Below, in pieces: positions 1 through 11,739 of a stretch of DNA of 64,000 nucleotides. The translations under genes and the position numbers were made by a program. The stretch's first letter is position 1. Every line of letters begins with the position of its first letter. Under the pieces are notes generated by a model, which worked only from the letters and a program-made list of their open reading frames with translations, did no database searches and was not told the DNA's origin. Source of the stretch: Pseudomonas fluorescens (GTDB lineage: Bacteria > Pseudomonadota > Gammaproteobacteria > Pseudomonadales > Pseudomonadaceae). The stretch spans positions 2,790,001-2,854,000 of the forward strand of contig NZ_LT907842.1 of NCBI RefSeq assembly GCF_900215245.1, read 5' to 3'.

Positions 1-150
1 GCCCAACAGTATTACCGAGCCTGTGCCTTGCGCATCCAGGCCGGTGGCGACCATGGTTACCAAGGGTTCGCCCAGCAATTGCCGGCAATGTTGAGCTTTG
101 CCGGCATTGGCCCTGATCAGTATCAATCCTTCGATTTTTCTTCACTGTAA
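1..150 (+). CDS. yqiA: YqiA-type esterase, C-terminal fragment
   Basis: Only the last 49 codons are in the window; the gene enters from the left edge in frame 1 and stops with TAA just ahead of parE. The visible tail contains GGDHGYQGF, with a histidine and aspartate placed as expected for the catalytic end of an alpha/beta-hydrolase. YqiA-family esterases typically lie immediately upstream of parE in gammaproteobacteria, so the assignment leans on both the motif and the position. The 45-base gap to parE suggests cotranscription. The nucleophile serine is outside the window, so activity cannot be judged. Confidence 0.72.
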   Translation, partial: AQQYYRACALRIQAGGDHGYQGFAQQLPAMLSFAGIGPDQYQSFDFSSL

Positions 151-171
151 GAATCGCAGGTTACTTTTTAA

Positions 172-2099
<1,928 letters not shown>

Positions 2100-2100
<1 letters not shown>

Positions 2101-3095
2101 TGCGCACAGGTTTCGCCCTGGCGATCCTGATGTTGAGCGGGTTGGCGGCCACCGAGGTGGTCGCCGCGCCCGCCGTTGAGCTTAAACTCGTGTCCGAACA
2201 CCCGGTGGACGGCATGCGCGGCGGTAACCTGTCGGGCCTGGCCCTGTGTGGCAAAGCGCTGTGGACCGTTTCTGACCGTGATGACGACCAGATCTACCGC
2301 CTCGATATCAGCGCGCCGACCTGGAAGGCCGAAGCGCTGAAAATCGACGTGCCGCCTGTGCCGGAGTCCGGTTTACCGTGGGGGCTGCGCTCGCGCACCA
2401 AGGCTGCTTCGTTCATTCGCGGTGGTGACCTGGACTTTGAAGGCATCACCTGCGATGCCGCCGGTGACCGCTACATTGTCAGCGAAGCCCATGCGGCGGT
2501 GCTGCACGTGCCGGTGAGTGGTGCGCCGCAGTGGTTGAAAATCGCCCCGGGCATGGTGCGCGAAGCGCGGGCCAGCGGCATGCTGCTGCATTTCAATGCC
2601 TTGTTCGAAGGCCTGGCGATCAACCCGCAAGGCAATCAGATCTGGCTGGCCGCCGAGCGTGAGCGACGTGGCTTGATCTCGATCAAGCGTGGGCAAAGCG
2701 TGTGGGATTGTGAGGGGCCTTGTGTGTTGCTGAGTGAGGCCGGGCAGGAAGTGCAGCCGGCGCAGTTCGTCCACGCCAAGGCCGTGTCCAAGGATTTTGC
2801 CGACCTCGCGCTGTTCAACGGCAAGCTGTTTACCCTGGAGCGCAATGCGTTCCAGATTTGCCGGCGCGATGCGGTCACTGCAAAAGTTGAGTTGTGCTGG
2901 TCGTTTGCCGACGAGACCCTGACGCCGGAGCGGCGTTATGCCCAGCCTTATGGTCTGGCCGAAGCGCTGGTGATGGATGCCGACGGAGCCTGGCTGGGGA
3001 TCGACAACAATTTCGGCCCTCGCGCCGATGGTGAAAAACGCCCGATCGTCTACCGTTTTGCCGCGCCGGCCGGTGGCTGGGGCGCTCAGCCATGA
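2100..3095 (+). CDS. Esterase-like activity of phytase family protein, secreted
   Basis: A 331-residue protein with an N-terminal hydrophobic stretch (about 1-23, ending AAPA) that looks like a Sec signal peptide. The rest shows recurring beta-rich segments (SGLALCGKALWTVSDRDD, GDLDFEGITCDA, FNALFEGLAINPQG, YGLAEALVMDADG) typical of the beta-propeller-like 'esterase-like activity of phytase' family. Biochemical function in Pseudomonas is not established. It starts on the last base of parE and overlaps the next gene by four bases (ATGA), so it sits inside a parE-parC transcription unit. That position is shared with other pseudomonads as I recall, which argues for an old, stable association. 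Confidence 0.75.
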
Positions 3096-3613
3096 GTGCA
3101 CAACCGCCCGGCAAGCGCGCCGGACGTGTGTTGATGTTCGTGGCGTGGGGCGCGGGGCTGTTTTTGGCCACACGGTTTTTTGGGCAATGGGAAGCGCGTC
3201 AGGAAAACCCCAATGCCGTAGTGACCTCGGAGCAGCACGAGGGTTACATCGAAGTGAAATTGCTGGGCAACGGCCAAGGCCATTTTGTTGCCAGCGGCCA
3301 GATCAACGGTCAACCGGTGGAGTTTATGCTCGACACCGGGGCGACCGACGTGGCGGTTCCAGCCGAATTGGCCGACCGTCTCGGGCTCAAACGTGGCATG
3401 CCGGTGACCTTGAGCACCGCCAATGGGCGGAGTCAGGGCTACCGCACCCACCTCGACCGCCTGAAACTGGGCGATATCGTCCTTCAGGACGTGCGTGCGC
3501 TGGTTGCGCCGGGCTTGGGCGGGGAACAGGTGCTGTTAGGCATGAGTGCATTGAAACAACTTGAATTTACCCAGCGCAGCGGCACATTGCTGCTGCGCCA
3601 GACCAAACAATGA
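3092..3613 (+). CDS. Retropepsin-like clan AA aspartic protease (TIGR02281 type), membrane-anchored
   Basis: 173 residues. One N-terminal transmembrane segment (about 12-28, [17 protein letters not shown]) is followed by a single retropepsin-like domain with the catalytic [13 protein letters not shown] motif near residues 82-94 and a flap-like region [11 protein letters not shown]. One DTG per chain means an active enzyme would have to dimerise, as in retroviral proteases. The substrate is unknown. The start overlaps the preceding gene by four bases and parC follows after a short gap, so the gene is part of the same unit. Confidence 0.8.
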   Translation: MSAQPPGKRAGRVLMFVAWGAGLFLATRFFGQWEARQENPNAVVTSEQHEGYIEVKLLGNGQGHFVASGQINGQPVEFMLDTGATDVAVPAELADRLGLKRGMPVTLSTANGRSQGYRTHLDRLKLGDIVLQDVRALVAPGLGGEQVLLGMSALKQLEFTQRSGTLLLRQTKQ

Positions 3614-3623
3614 TGAGGCCCGC

Positions 3624-5888
3624 ATGAGTGACATCCTCGCAGACAGCTTAGATGGCGTAGAACGCCGATCGCTGGCTGACTTCACCGAAAATGCCTACCT
3701 CAACTACTCCATGTACGTGATCATGGACCGTGCCTTGCCGCATATCGGCGACGGCCTGAAGCCGGTACAACGGCGCATCATCTACGCCATGAGTGAGTTG
3801 GGCCTGGACGCTGATTCCAAGCACAAGAAGTCGGCGCGTACCGTCGGTGACGTGCTCGGTAAGTTCCACCCCCACGGCGACTCCGCGTGCTATGAAGCCA
3901 TGGTGCTGATGGCCCAGCCGTTCAGCTACCGCTACACCTTGGTGGACGGGCAGGGTAACTGGGGTGCGCCGGATGATCCCAAGTCCTTCGCGGCCATGCG
4001 TTATACCGAGGCGCGCCTGTCGCGTTATTCGGAAGTGTTGCTCAGCGAGTTGGGGCAGGGCACTGCGAATTGGGGGCCGAACTTTGACGGCACCCTCGAC
4101 GAACCCCTGGTGTTGCCGGCACGTTTGCCGAATATCCTGCTCAATGGCACCACCGGCATCGCGGTCGGCATGGCCACTGACGTGCCGCCGCACAACCTGC
4201 GTGAAGTGGCCACCGCCTGCGTGCGCCTGCTTGACGAGCCAAAAGCCACGGTCGAGCAGCTCTGCGAGCATATCCAGGGCCCGGATTACCCGACCGAAGC
4301 GGAAATCATCACGCCGCGCGCCGACCTGCTGAAGATGTACGAGACCGGCAAGGGCTCGGTGCGCATGCGCGCGGTTTATCACATCGAAGATGGCGACATT
4401 ATCGTCACCGCGCTGCCGCATCAGGTGTCCGGTGCCAAGGTGCTGGAGCAGATCGCTGCGCTGATGCAGGCCAAACCGTCGAAATTGCCACAGGTTGCGG
4501 ACCTGCGTGACGAGTCTGACCACGAAAACCCATGCCGCATCGTGATCATCCCGACCAATAGTCGCGTCGACCACGAAGTGCTGATGCAGCATCTGTTTGC
4601 CAGCACTGACCTGGAGTCCAGCTACCGGGTCAACGTCAACATCATCGGCCTGGACGGCAAGCCGCAGCTGAAAAACCTGCGCAACCTGCTGGTGGAGTGG
4701 CTGGAGTTCCGCGTGCAGACCGTGCGTCGGCGCCTGCAATTCCGTCTCGACAAGGTTGAGCGTCGCCTGCACCTGTTGGACGGTTTGCTGATTGCATACC
4801 TCAACCTGGACGAAGTGATCCACATCATCCGTACCGCCGAGCACCCGAAAGCCGAGCTGATCGCGCGTTTCGAGCTGAGCGAGATCCAGGCTGACTACAT
4901 CCTCGACACCCGCTTGCGTCAGTTGGCGCGACTGGAAGAAATGAAGCTGCGTGATGAGCAAGATGCGCTGCTCAAAGAGCAAGCCAAGCTGCAAGCCCTG
5001 TTGGGCAGCGAAGCCAAGCTCAAGAAGCTGGTGCGCAGCGAGCTGATCAAAGACGCCGAAACTTATGGCGATGATCGCCGCTCGCCCATTGTCGAACGTG
5101 CTGAAGCCAAAGCGCTGACAGAAACCGAGCTGCTACCTAACGAGAAAATTACCGTCGTTCTGTCGGAAAAGGGCTGGGTCCGTTCCGCCAAGGGGCATGA
5201 TATTGACGCCACCGGCCTTTCCTACAAGGCGGGTGATGGTTTCAAGACCGCTGCGGCCGGGCGCTCCAACCAGTTTGCGGTGTTTATCGACTCTACCGGG
5301 CGCAGTTATTCGGTGCCGGCGCACACCTTGCCCTCGGCACGCGGGCAGGGCGAGCCATTGACCGGGCGCCTCACACCGCCGCCGGGGGCGAATTTCGAGT
5401 GCGTGCTGCTGCCGGACGATGATTCGCTGTATGTGATCGCTTCCGACGCGGGTTACGGGTTTGTGGTCAAGGGCGAAGACCTGCAGGCCAAGAACAAGGC
5501 AGGCAAGGCATTGTTGAGCTTGCCCAACAACGCCAAGGTGATCCTGCCGCGCACCGTGGACGACCGCGAGAGTAACTGGCTGGCGTCGGTGACCACTGAA
5601 GGGCGTTTGCTGGTGTTCAAGATCAGCGACTTGCCGCAGTTGGGCAAAGGCAAGGGCAACAAGATTATCGGGATTCCTGGGGAGCGTGTGGCCAGTCGCG
5701 AAGAGTACGTGACCGACATCGCCGTGATCCCGGAAGGTTCAACCCTGGTGCTCCAGGCCGGCAAGCGCACGCTGTCGTTGCGCCCTGACGACCTTGAACA
5801 CTACAAGGGAGAGCGTGGCCGACGCGGCAACAAACTGCCGCGGGGTTTCCAGCGAGTGGATGCTTTGCTCGTGGAAACGCCTGTTTAA
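3624..5888 (+). CDS. parC: DNA topoisomerase IV subunit A
   Basis: Breakage-reunion subunit of topoisomerase IV. I chose the ATG at 3624 ([17 protein letters not shown]), giving 754 residues; the open frame extends upstream but only into the protease gene. The active-site tyrosine is Tyr127 in [11 protein letters not shown]. The quinolone-resistance region reads HGDSACYE (Ser87, Glu91), the susceptible form at both positions. The C-terminal half carries the DNA-wrapping beta-propeller repeats. A perfect 9-base inverted repeat lies just after the stop. Confidence 0.97.
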   Translation: MSDILADSLDGVERRSLADFTENAYLNYSMYVIMDRALPHIGDGLKPVQRRIIYAMSELGLDADSKHKKSARTVGDVLGKFHPHGDSACYEAMVLMAQPFSYRYTLVDGQGNWGAPDDPKSFAAMRYTEARLSRYSEVLLSELGQGTANWGPNFDGTLDEPLVLPARLPNILLNGTTGIAVGMATDVPPHNLREVATACVRLLDEPKATVEQLCEHIQGPDYPTEAEIITPRADLLKMYETGKGSVRMRAVYHIEDGDIIVTALPHQVSGAKVLEQIAALMQAKPSKLPQVADLRDESDHENPCRIVIIPTNSRVDHEVLMQHLFASTDLESSYRVNVNIIGLDGKPQLKNLRNLLVEWLEFRVQTVRRRLQFRLDKVERRLHLLDGLLIAYLNLDEVIHIIRTAEHPKAELIARFELSEIQADYILDTRLRQLARLEEMKLRDEQDALLKEQAKLQALLGSEAKLKKLVRSELIKDAETYGDDRRSPIVERAEAKALTETELLPNEKITVVLSEKGWVRSAKGHDIDATGLSYKAGDGFKTAAAGRSNQFAVFIDSTGRSYSVPAHTLPSARGQGEPLTGRLTPPPGANFECVLLPDDDSLYVIASDAGYGFVVKGEDLQAKNKAGKALLSLPNNAKVILPRTVDDRESNWLASVTTEGRLLVFKISDLPQLGKGKGNKIIGIPGERVASREEYVTDIAVIPEGSTLVLQAGKRTLSLRPDDLEHYKGERGRRGNKLPRGFQRVDALLVETPV

Positions 5889-5903
5889 CGCCGATTAGAG
5901 CCC

Positions 5904-5930
5904 TCGATCTACGATTTAACGCGTAGATCG
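5904..5930 (+). terminator. Hairpin downstream of parC
   Basis: CGATCTACG and its exact reverse complement CGTAGATCG flank an 8-base loop 16 bases after the parC stop. There is no T-run after the stem, so it is not a classical intrinsic terminator. It could stabilise the 3' end or act with Rho. Confidence 0.4.
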
Positions 5931-6064
5931 ACGCTTTGGCGCTGGAGTCAGGGCGCATATTCACGGATGATATGGCCTTTCCAGCGCCGGCGTGGCCGAG
6001 CGTGTTTAGGTTATTTTTAGTATTACATTGTGGTTCGCCTTGTGGCAGCCACCTGGATGGGATG

Positions 6065-6772
6065 ATGACTGCTCCACGCCTTCCTTTAATTTTGATGCTC
6101 GCTGGCCTTTTGGGGCTGGCGGGTTGCAGCACACACCAGCCTGTGTCGCTGTACCAGCTGGACAGCGGAAGTCCGGCTCAGCCCGCTCAAACAGCGGGTA
6201 TGGCCGTATTGCTTGGCCCGGTAGTCGTTGCCGATTACCTGCAACGTGAAACCCTGCTGCAACGTCAGAACGACGGCAGCCTGCAAGGTTCCACAGATGG
6301 CCGTTGGGCGGGCAGTTTGTCGTCCGATATCAACCAACTGTTGCTGCGCCAGGTTGCAGGCCAGTTGGACAGCCAGCGTGTGGTGCTTGCACCTGCGCCA
6401 GCCGGCTTCACTCCGGATGTGCAGGTGTTGCTGACGATTACCCGGCTCGACTCCGGTGCTTCGCAGCCGGCGATCCTGGATGCGCAGTGGCGTCTGATCG
6501 ACCGTCGTGGGCAAGTGCGCGATAACCGCATCGTGCATCTGCAGGAAGAACACACCGGCACCACCGCGTCCCAGGTCCAGGCCCAGGGCGTGCTGTTGCA
6601 GCATTTGGCGCAGCAGTTGTCGGTGGCGCTCAAGCCATTGGCCAACCAGCCGCCGATTGCCGAGGCGCCGCGTAAGCAGGCCCCGGCCCAGGCCAAGCCG
6701 GCAGCGCCGCAAAGGCCGAAGATGCCGATGGCAACGCCGATTCGTACGGATATGGAAGTGTTCAGGTTCTGA
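6065..6772 (+). CDS. ABC-type transport auxiliary lipoprotein (PqiC/YmbA-like)
   Basis: About 235 residues. The N terminus MTAPRLPLILMLAGLLGLAGC is a type II signal peptide with lipobox LAGC, so the mature protein should be an outer-membrane lipoprotein. The body (VSLYQLDSGSP, VLLGPVVVADYLQRETLLQR, RWAGSLSSDINQLLLRQVAGQL) matches the ABC_trans_aux/PqiC family, which works with MCE-type lipid transport complexes. The C terminus is rich in Pro, Ala and Lys. No pqiA, pqiB or mce gene is adjacent, so its partner must be elsewhere. Two consecutive ATGs (6062, 6065) follow a GGATGGG-like ribosome site; either could be used. An intrinsic terminator follows. Confidence 0.78.
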   Translation: MTAPRLPLILMLAGLLGLAGCSTHQPVSLYQLDSGSPAQPAQTAGMAVLLGPVVVADYLQRETLLQRQNDGSLQGSTDGRWAGSLSSDINQLLLRQVAGQLDSQRVVLAPAPAGFTPDVQVLLTITRLDSGASQPAILDAQWRLIDRRGQVRDNRIVHLQEEHTGTTASQVQAQGVLLQHLAQQLSVALKPLANQPPIAEAPRKQAPAQAKPAAPQRPKMPMATPIRTDMEVFRF

Positions 6773-6788
6773 CCTGAAACCGACCCAC

Positions 6789-6820
6789 AAAAAAGGCCCG
6801 CTGACTCAGCGGGCCTTTTT
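6789..6820 (+). terminator. Intrinsic terminator after the lipoprotein gene
   Basis: The GC-rich stem GGCCCGCTGA/TCAGCGGGCC has a one-base loop and is flanked by A- and T-runs, so it can work on both strands. It lies 16 bases after the stop codon. Confidence 0.9.
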
Positions 6821-6854
6821 GTTTGTCTGCGATTCGAAGCTTGGCACAGACCAA

Positions 6855-6946
6855 ATGTGGGAGGGGGCTTGCTCCCGAAAGCGGTGAGTCAGCCAATGCA
6901 TGTGCTGTCTGACACCCTGCTATCGGGAGCAAGCCCCCTCCCACAT
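6855..6946. repeat. REPIN (paired REP palindromes), GCTTGCTC type
   Basis: Two inverted copies of a REP of the form GTGGGAGGGGGCTTGCTCCC face each other across about 44 bases. It lies between the convergent lipoprotein and ahpA-like genes. The core is a G-rich variant of the other copies in the window. Confidence 0.88.
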
Positions 6947-6963
6947 TGATCCATCGGTGTTGG

Positions 6964-8499
6964 TTAGGGCTTGGCACGGGTCTCGTGCATCCGCGCCAAC
7001 TGGCGCTCAAGCATCGACGGGTACGGTTCCATCAAACGCTCCACGCAGCTTGCGCCTTCAGGGCTGGCAATCGGGCGGATACGGGCGCGTTGGCGGATCA
7101 GGGCATCTTCGCTGATCTTGCGCTCCACCAGCAGCAGGTTGCGGCTGTGTTGAGACAAGGCCAGTGCATCCTGGGCAATTTCGGTCAGCAGCAGGTCGAT
7201 CTGGCTCATGCCGAACAGATCGTCACCCACCGTCAGGCCCAGTTGCAGTTGCAACGTAATGCCACTGTCAGCCACTTCAATCTGCAGGGCATGGCCCAGG
7301 GCGCGCAGCAGTTCGCCGCAGCAGATGGCGTTGGTCAGGTAGTCTTCGCCGCTGTCTTCGCTGTGGAACAGCATCAGCGTGCTGCCATCGTTCAGGGTGT
7401 GCAGTTCACTCTGATAGAGCGAGGCGGCCTGGTCGAGGCAGTCGCGGTAGCGTTCCAGCAATTCTGTCAGGCGGACGCGGGGCAGGCGGCGCAGTTGGTC
7501 CTGGGCGCCCAATTGCACAGCCAATACGGCGCTGTGCTGCGGCTCAGTGTTTTTCACCGGCTCAGGCTTGGGGACGACAACGGGCGCGGCGGCCGAGGTG
7601 TCGCGCAGGTCGGAGAACGGGTCTTCATCATCCAGTTCATCTTCCTCGGCCTTGATCACCTGGCGTGTGGCAGGCTTGAGGCCGGCCACCGGTGCACTTT
7701 CGTCAAAGCCTGGGTCGCGCAGGTCGCGCACTTCAAACTCGGGCTCGTCGTCGTAATCGGTGTCGTCGTATTCCGGCTCGGGTTCAGCCTTTGGCACGAT
7801 CACAGGTTCCGGGGCGAAGCTGGCGTGCAGCTGGCGGGCGAGGTCGCCGATCTCATCCTGGCGGTCGGTGGCCGGGGTATGTTCGTCGATGTCGCGCAGC
7901 CAAATGCGCAGTTGCATCAATGGCGTGGAAATGTGCCGGCCCAGGCGCAAGCTCAAGGCCAGGGCCAATGCCAGCAGGATCGCGCTGAGAATGCCCATGC
8001 TTTGCAGGCTGATGGTCATCGGCTGCTGGAATTGCTGCATGTCGAGGCTGATACGCAGTTGGCCCGCTTTCACGTCCTGAAACGTGATATTGCTCTGGTA
8101 CAGGCCTTCGGCTTCACCTAGCAGGCCGTTTTTCGGGCGCTGCCCGGCTTCGGCCATGATCCGGTTGTCCACGCTATAGATGGCGGCGTGGGCCACCAGC
8201 GGGTTCTTGGTCAGGTTATTGAGCAGCACGTTGAGGCTGAGGATGTCGTTGGACACCAACAGCTCAGTCGCCGAAGTGGCGGTCTGGGTAGTCAAGCTTT
8301 CGCCCAGGGCGTCGGCTTGCTCGTGCATGGCCTGCTTGAACTGCAAACCCATCACGCAGGCGTAGATCACCAAGGCCAGAGCGACCAGGATCACGTTATG
8401 GCTGGCGATGCGTAATGCGATCGGTACACGGCGGTGGCGCAGTGCCCGGAAGATCAGCAGGAAGAAGTTATCGGTTTTTACTGGCGTGGGCCGGTTCAC
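6964..8499 (-). CDS. YtjB/AhpA-like (SMP_2 family) membrane protein
   Basis: About 511 residues from the GTG at 8499 (MNRPTPVKTDNFFLL). The frame is open further upstream, but that part would run into the serB promoter region. It has an N-terminal transmembrane helix (about 32-52), a periplasmic segment of about 120 residues, a second helix (about 170-190), then a HAMP-like stretch ending RQDEIGDLARQL. An acidic, proline-rich linker (EPEPEYDDTDYDDEPEFE) leads to a C-terminal cytoplasmic domain of unknown function. The family is E. coli YtjB (Smp), also divergent from serB there. No catalytic motif is visible. Confidence 0.72.
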   Translation of the reverse strand: MNRPTPVKTDNFFLLIFRALRHRRVPIALRIASHNVILVALALVIYACVMGLQFKQAMHEQADALGESLTTQTATSATELLVSNDILSLNVLLNNLTKNPLVAHAAIYSVDNRIMAEAGQRPKNGLLGEAEGLYQSNITFQDVKAGQLRISLDMQQFQQPMTISLQSMGILSAILLALALALSLRLGRHISTPLMQLRIWLRDIDEHTPATDRQDEIGDLARQLHASFAPEPVIVPKAEPEPEYDDTDYDDEPEFEVRDLRDPGFDESAPVAGLKPATRQVIKAEEDELDDEDPFSDLRDTSAAAPVVVPKPEPVKNTEPQHSAVLAVQLGAQDQLRRLPRVRLTELLERYRDCLDQAASLYQSELHTLNDGSTLMLFHSEDSGEDYLTNAICCGELLRALGHALQIEVADSGITLQLQLGLTVGDDLFGMSQIDLLLTEIAQDALALSQHSRNLLLVERKISEDALIRQRARIRPIASPEGASCVERLMEPYPSMLERQLARMHETRAKP

Positions 8500-8632
8500 T
8501 TGCGCTCGGCTCTTGGTCCGTGAAGTTGACGCGCAGTATAGCGACAGGCCTAGAACCGGCAAAGCGCTGGCTGTGCCCGATGGTCACTGAAAGTGGGTAG
8601 AATGCGGTTTTTTTCCAGCCTGGGGGTGCGCT

Positions 8633-9847
8633 TTGCGCGAAATTGTCCTGATAAACATCACAGGTCTTGACCGACCGGGTCTCACTGCAGCCATTACCGG
8701 TGTCCTGGCCCAGGGTGGTGTGAGCATTCTCGACATCGGCCAGGCGGTGATCCACGACACGCTTTCGTTCGGGATCCTCGTGGAAATCCCGAGCACTGAG
8801 CAGGCGTCTTCTGTGCTCAAAGACATCCTGTTTACGGCGTATAAGCTGGATCAACAGGTGCGTTTCACCCCGGTCTCCGAGGCGGATTACCAACACTGGG
8901 TCGACGGCCAGGGCAAAAAGCGCCACATCGTGACCTTGCTGACTCGCAAGGTTACCGCCGAGCAATTGCAGCGGGTCAGCTCAATCACCGCGCAGTACGG
9001 CCTGAATATCGACCATATCGACCGTTTGTCGGGTCGCATGCCATTGGACACGCCCGCCGACAAGGGCAAGGGCTGCATCGAGTTCTCCGTGCGCGGCGAG
9101 CCGGCTGACCCCCAAGCCTTGCGCGCCGAGTTCCTGAGCGTAGCCCAGGAGCTGAATGTCGATATCGCCTTCCAAGAAGATTCGCTGTTCCGCCGTAACC
9201 GCCGCCTGGCGGTGTTCGACATGGACTCGACCCTGATCGAAGCTGAAGTCATCGACGAGTTGGCCAAGGCCGCTGGCGTGGGTGAGCAGGTGTCCGCCAT
9301 CACCGAGCGCGCGATGGCCGGCGAGTTGGACTTTCGCGCGAGCTTCAAGGAGCGCCTGGCACTGCTCAAGGGCCTGGATGTCAGCGTGCTGGATTCTATC
9401 GGGGCTTCGTTGCGCCTGACCGAAGGCGCCGAAACCCTGTTCGCCGAACTCAAGCGCCTGGGCTACAAAACCGCAATCCTGTCGGGCGGGTTTACCTATT
9501 TTGCCAAGCAGCTGCAGGCCAAGCTGGGCATCGACTATGTGTTCGCCAACGAGCTGGAAGTGGTGGATGGCAAGGTGACCGGCGTGGCCGTCGAGCCGAT
9601 TGTCGACGCACAGCGTAAGGCGGATCTGCTGAAGGAACTGGCCCACAAGGAAGGTTTGCGTCTGGAACAGACCATTGCGGTCGGTGACGGCGCCAATGAC
9701 TTGCCGATGCTGGCAATTGCCGGCTTGGGTGTGGCGTTTCGCGCCAAACCGCTGGTCAAGCAATCGGCCAAGCAGGCGATTTCGACCTTGGGGCTGGACG
9801 GCGTGCTGTACCTGCTGGGCTTGCGTGACCGCGACAGTCAGCTGTAA
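8633..9847 (+). CDS. serB: Phosphoserine phosphatase
   Basis: Last step of serine biosynthesis (phosphoserine to serine). The start is a TTG preceded by GGGGGTG, giving LREIVLINITGLDRPGLTAA, the conserved beginning of Pseudomonas SerB; 404 residues. Two N-terminal ACT-like domains occupy about 1-180 and the HAD phosphatase follows. The nucleophile motif is DMDST (196-200), with SGGF and GDGANDLPM as the later HAD motifs. It is divergent from the YtjB-like gene. A REPIN follows directly. In P. aeruginosa I recall fimX next to serB; it is not here. Confidence 0.96.
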   Translation: MREIVLINITGLDRPGLTAAITGVLAQGGVSILDIGQAVIHDTLSFGILVEIPSTEQASSVLKDILFTAYKLDQQVRFTPVSEADYQHWVDGQGKKRHIVTLLTRKVTAEQLQRVSSITAQYGLNIDHIDRLSGRMPLDTPADKGKGCIEFSVRGEPADPQALRAEFLSVAQELNVDIAFQEDSLFRRNRRLAVFDMDSTLIEAEVIDELAKAAGVGEQVSAITERAMAGELDFRASFKERLALLKGLDVSVLDSIGASLRLTEGAETLFAELKRLGYKTAILSGGFTYFAKQLQAKLGIDYVFANELEVVDGKVTGVAVEPIVDAQRKADLLKELAHKEGLRLEQTIAVGDGANDLPMLAIAGLGVAFRAKPLVKQSAKQAISTLGLDGVLYLLGLRDRDSQL

Positions 9848-9876
9848 GCCGACATCACTGAAGCACCCTGGTCAAA

Positions 9877-9964
9877 GTGGGAGCGGGCTTGCTCGCGAAT
9901 GCGGTAGATCAGTCGGTATCTCTATTGACTGTCACACCGCATTCGCGAGCAAGCCCGCTCCCAC
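9877..9964. repeat. REPIN, GCTTGCTCGCGAA type
   Basis: GTGGGAGCGGGCTTGCTCGC and its inverted copy, extended by TGCGG/CCGCA arms, enclose about 30 unrelated bases. It fills the whole gap between the convergent serB and psd. Confidence 0.92.
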
Positions 9965-9989
9965 ATTTTGATCTTCTATTGGCTTTGAA

Positions 9990-10850
9990 TCAGGCCTTGG
10001 GCAGTGCGATGCCCTGGCCCATCTGCACAGGCGTACCCGCTGCCAATTCTTCTGCCCATTTCACTTGATCCGGCCCGAACAGCACGATCGCGGTCGAACC
10101 CAGCTTGAAGCGACCCAGTTCCGCACCTTTTTCCAAGTGGATCGGCGCGCGGGCGGCTTCGTCGTAGCGGAAGGTTTTCAGCTCGCGCTTCGGCGGCGTA
10201 ACCAAACCGGCCCATACGGTTTCAATCGACGCCACGATCATTGCACCGACCAACACCACTGCCATCGGCCCGCGTTCGGTGTCGAACAGGCAGACAACAC
10301 GCTCGTTACGTGCAAACAGCTCAGGCACGTTTTCGGCAGTGGTCTGGTTCACCGAGAAAATCCGCCCAGGCACGTAGACCATCTCGCGCAGGGTGCCGGC
10401 CAGCGGCATGTGCACGCGGTGGTAGTCCTTCGGCGACAGGTAGATGGTGGCGAAATCACCGCCCATGAAGGGCGCAGCCAGTGCCGCGTCGCCGCCGAGC
10501 AGTTCCAGCACACTGAAGCTGTGGCCCTTGGCCTGGAATACGCGGCCGTGTTCAATCGGGCCAAGCTGGCTGACAGCGCCGTCGGCCGGGCTCAGTACTG
10601 CGCCTGGGGTTTGATCCAGCGGGCGTGCGCCGTCTTTCAATGCACGGGTGAAGAACGCGTTGAAATGCTCGTAGGCGGTCAGGTCTTCGACCAGCGCCTG
10701 GGACATGTCCACTTGATAGCGCTTGGCGAACCAGCTGGTGAAGGCGTTCTTGAACCAGCGCACGCGGCACTCGGCAATGCAGCCGGCCAGGCGCGACAGC
10801 AAGTGGTGCGGCAGCAAATATTGGCTGAGGATAAACAACTGCTTTTTCAT
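9990..10850 (-). CDS. psd: Phosphatidylserine decarboxylase proenzyme
   Basis: Makes phosphatidylethanolamine from phosphatidylserine at the inner membrane. 286 residues, the usual length. The self-cleavage site LGST lies at 250-253, where Ser252 becomes the pyruvoyl group. The conserved SPADG (88-92), the YHRVHMP segment (His143, His147) and GxxxFSVN are all present. Downstream of rhdA on the same strand, with a 16-base gap, so probably cotranscribed. Confidence 0.95.
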   Translation of the reverse strand: MKKQLFILSQYLLPHHLLSRLAGCIAECRVRWFKNAFTSWFAKRYQVDMSQALVEDLTAYEHFNAFFTRALKDGARPLDQTPGAVLSPADGAVSQLGPIEHGRVFQAKGHSFSVLELLGGDAALAAPFMGGDFATIYLSPKDYHRVHMPLAGTLREMVYVPGRIFSVNQTTAENVPELFARNERVVCLFDTERGPMAVVLVGAMIVASIETVWAGLVTPPKRELKTFRYDEAARAPIHLEKGAELGRFKLGSTAIVLFGPDQVKWAEELAAGTPVQMGQGIALPKA

Positions 10851-10866
10851 TAAGTGTCCTTAAACC

Positions 10867-11682
10867 TTAAATCTCAACGGGGGTGTCGGGGTGGTTGCCC
10901 CATTCGCCCCAGGAACCGGCATAACCTTTGACTCGCGGATAACCGAGCGCCTTGGCCACCAGGTAGGTGAAGCCAGAGCGGTGGTGAGTCTGGCAGTGGG
11001 TGATGATTTCTTTGTCTTTGGTCAGCCCGAGGTCTTCGAGGATTTGCGGCATGTCGCGACGGATGCGCAGGTTGCGCGCCTTGTCCATGCCGGCGGTCCA
11101 TTCGAAGTTCACCGCGCCGGGGATGTGGCCCCCTTTGGCGGCGAGGACCTTTTCACCGGAATATTCCAGCGGGCCGCGTGCGTCCCAGATACCCAGGTCG
11201 GCCGCGCCGAGGCGGCTTTGCAGGTATTCGCGGGTGGCCGTGGGGCCGTCGTGCAAGGTCAGGCTGACCGGGCCGCCGACAGGCGCCGGTACCTCGGTGG
11301 AGAGTGGGTGCTGGCCTTCCAGCCACGCCAGCAGGCCGCCGTCCAGGTAGTGGTATTTCTGGTGGCCGATCACGTCGAGCAGCCAGATAAAACGCCCGGC
11401 CCAGCCGCCGCCTTCGTCGTCGTAGACCACATAGGTGGCATCCGGGGTGTGCCCCAGTTCGCCGAACAGTTTTTCCAGCTCGGCCTTGTTCGGCAACAAA
11501 CCTGGCGCGGGCGGTTGGCCCAGTTGGGTGCGTTTGGGGTCAACGAAATGCGCGCCGGGGATATGCCCTTCGGCGTAGCGGGCGGCACTGGTGAGGTCCA
11601 CCACAATCAGGTGTTCGGCATCCAGTTGAGCGAGCAGGTCGCTGGATTCGATCACCAGCGGCAAGCCAGAGAAGTCAGGCAT
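10867..11682 (-). CDS. rhdA: Thiosulfate sulfurtransferase (rhodanese) RhdA
   Basis: Two-domain rhodanese that moves sulfane sulfur from thiosulfate to cyanide or other acceptors. 271 residues starting MPDFSGLPLVIES, with an AGGAG ribosome site before the ATG. The inactive N-terminal domain spans about 1-130 and the active one 145-271. The catalytic loop is CQTHHRS with Cys230. From memory, the sequence and cysteine number match Azotobacter vinelandii RhdA closely, and that enzyme has this unusual loop rather than the CRxG(T/V) of mammalian rhodanese. In cyanogenic pseudomonads RhdA helps detoxify cyanide. Confidence 0.92.
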   Translation of the reverse strand: MPDFSGLPLVIESSDLLAQLDAEHLIVVDLTSAARYAEGHIPGAHFVDPKRTQLGQPPAPGLLPNKAELEKLFGELGHTPDATYVVYDDEGGGWAGRFIWLLDVIGHQKYHYLDGGLLAWLEGQHPLSTEVPAPVGGPVSLTLHDGPTATREYLQSRLGAADLGIWDARGPLEYSGEKVLAAKGGHIPGAVNFEWTAGMDKARNLRIRRDMPQILEDLGLTKDKEIITHCQTHHRSGFTYLVAKALGYPRVKGYAGSWGEWGNHPDTPVEI

Positions 11683-11739
11683 GTGAGGTCTCCTGGGCAC
11701 AAATGTTGGCGATAAAAGACGGCGATTGTAGCGCAAGCA

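Noticed and set aside
9877..9964. REPIN palindromes as strong intrinsic terminators
   Set aside because: The stems are not followed by T-runs and the same elements recur at unrelated places in both orientations; they are mobile REP repeats that may affect 3' ends only secondarily.
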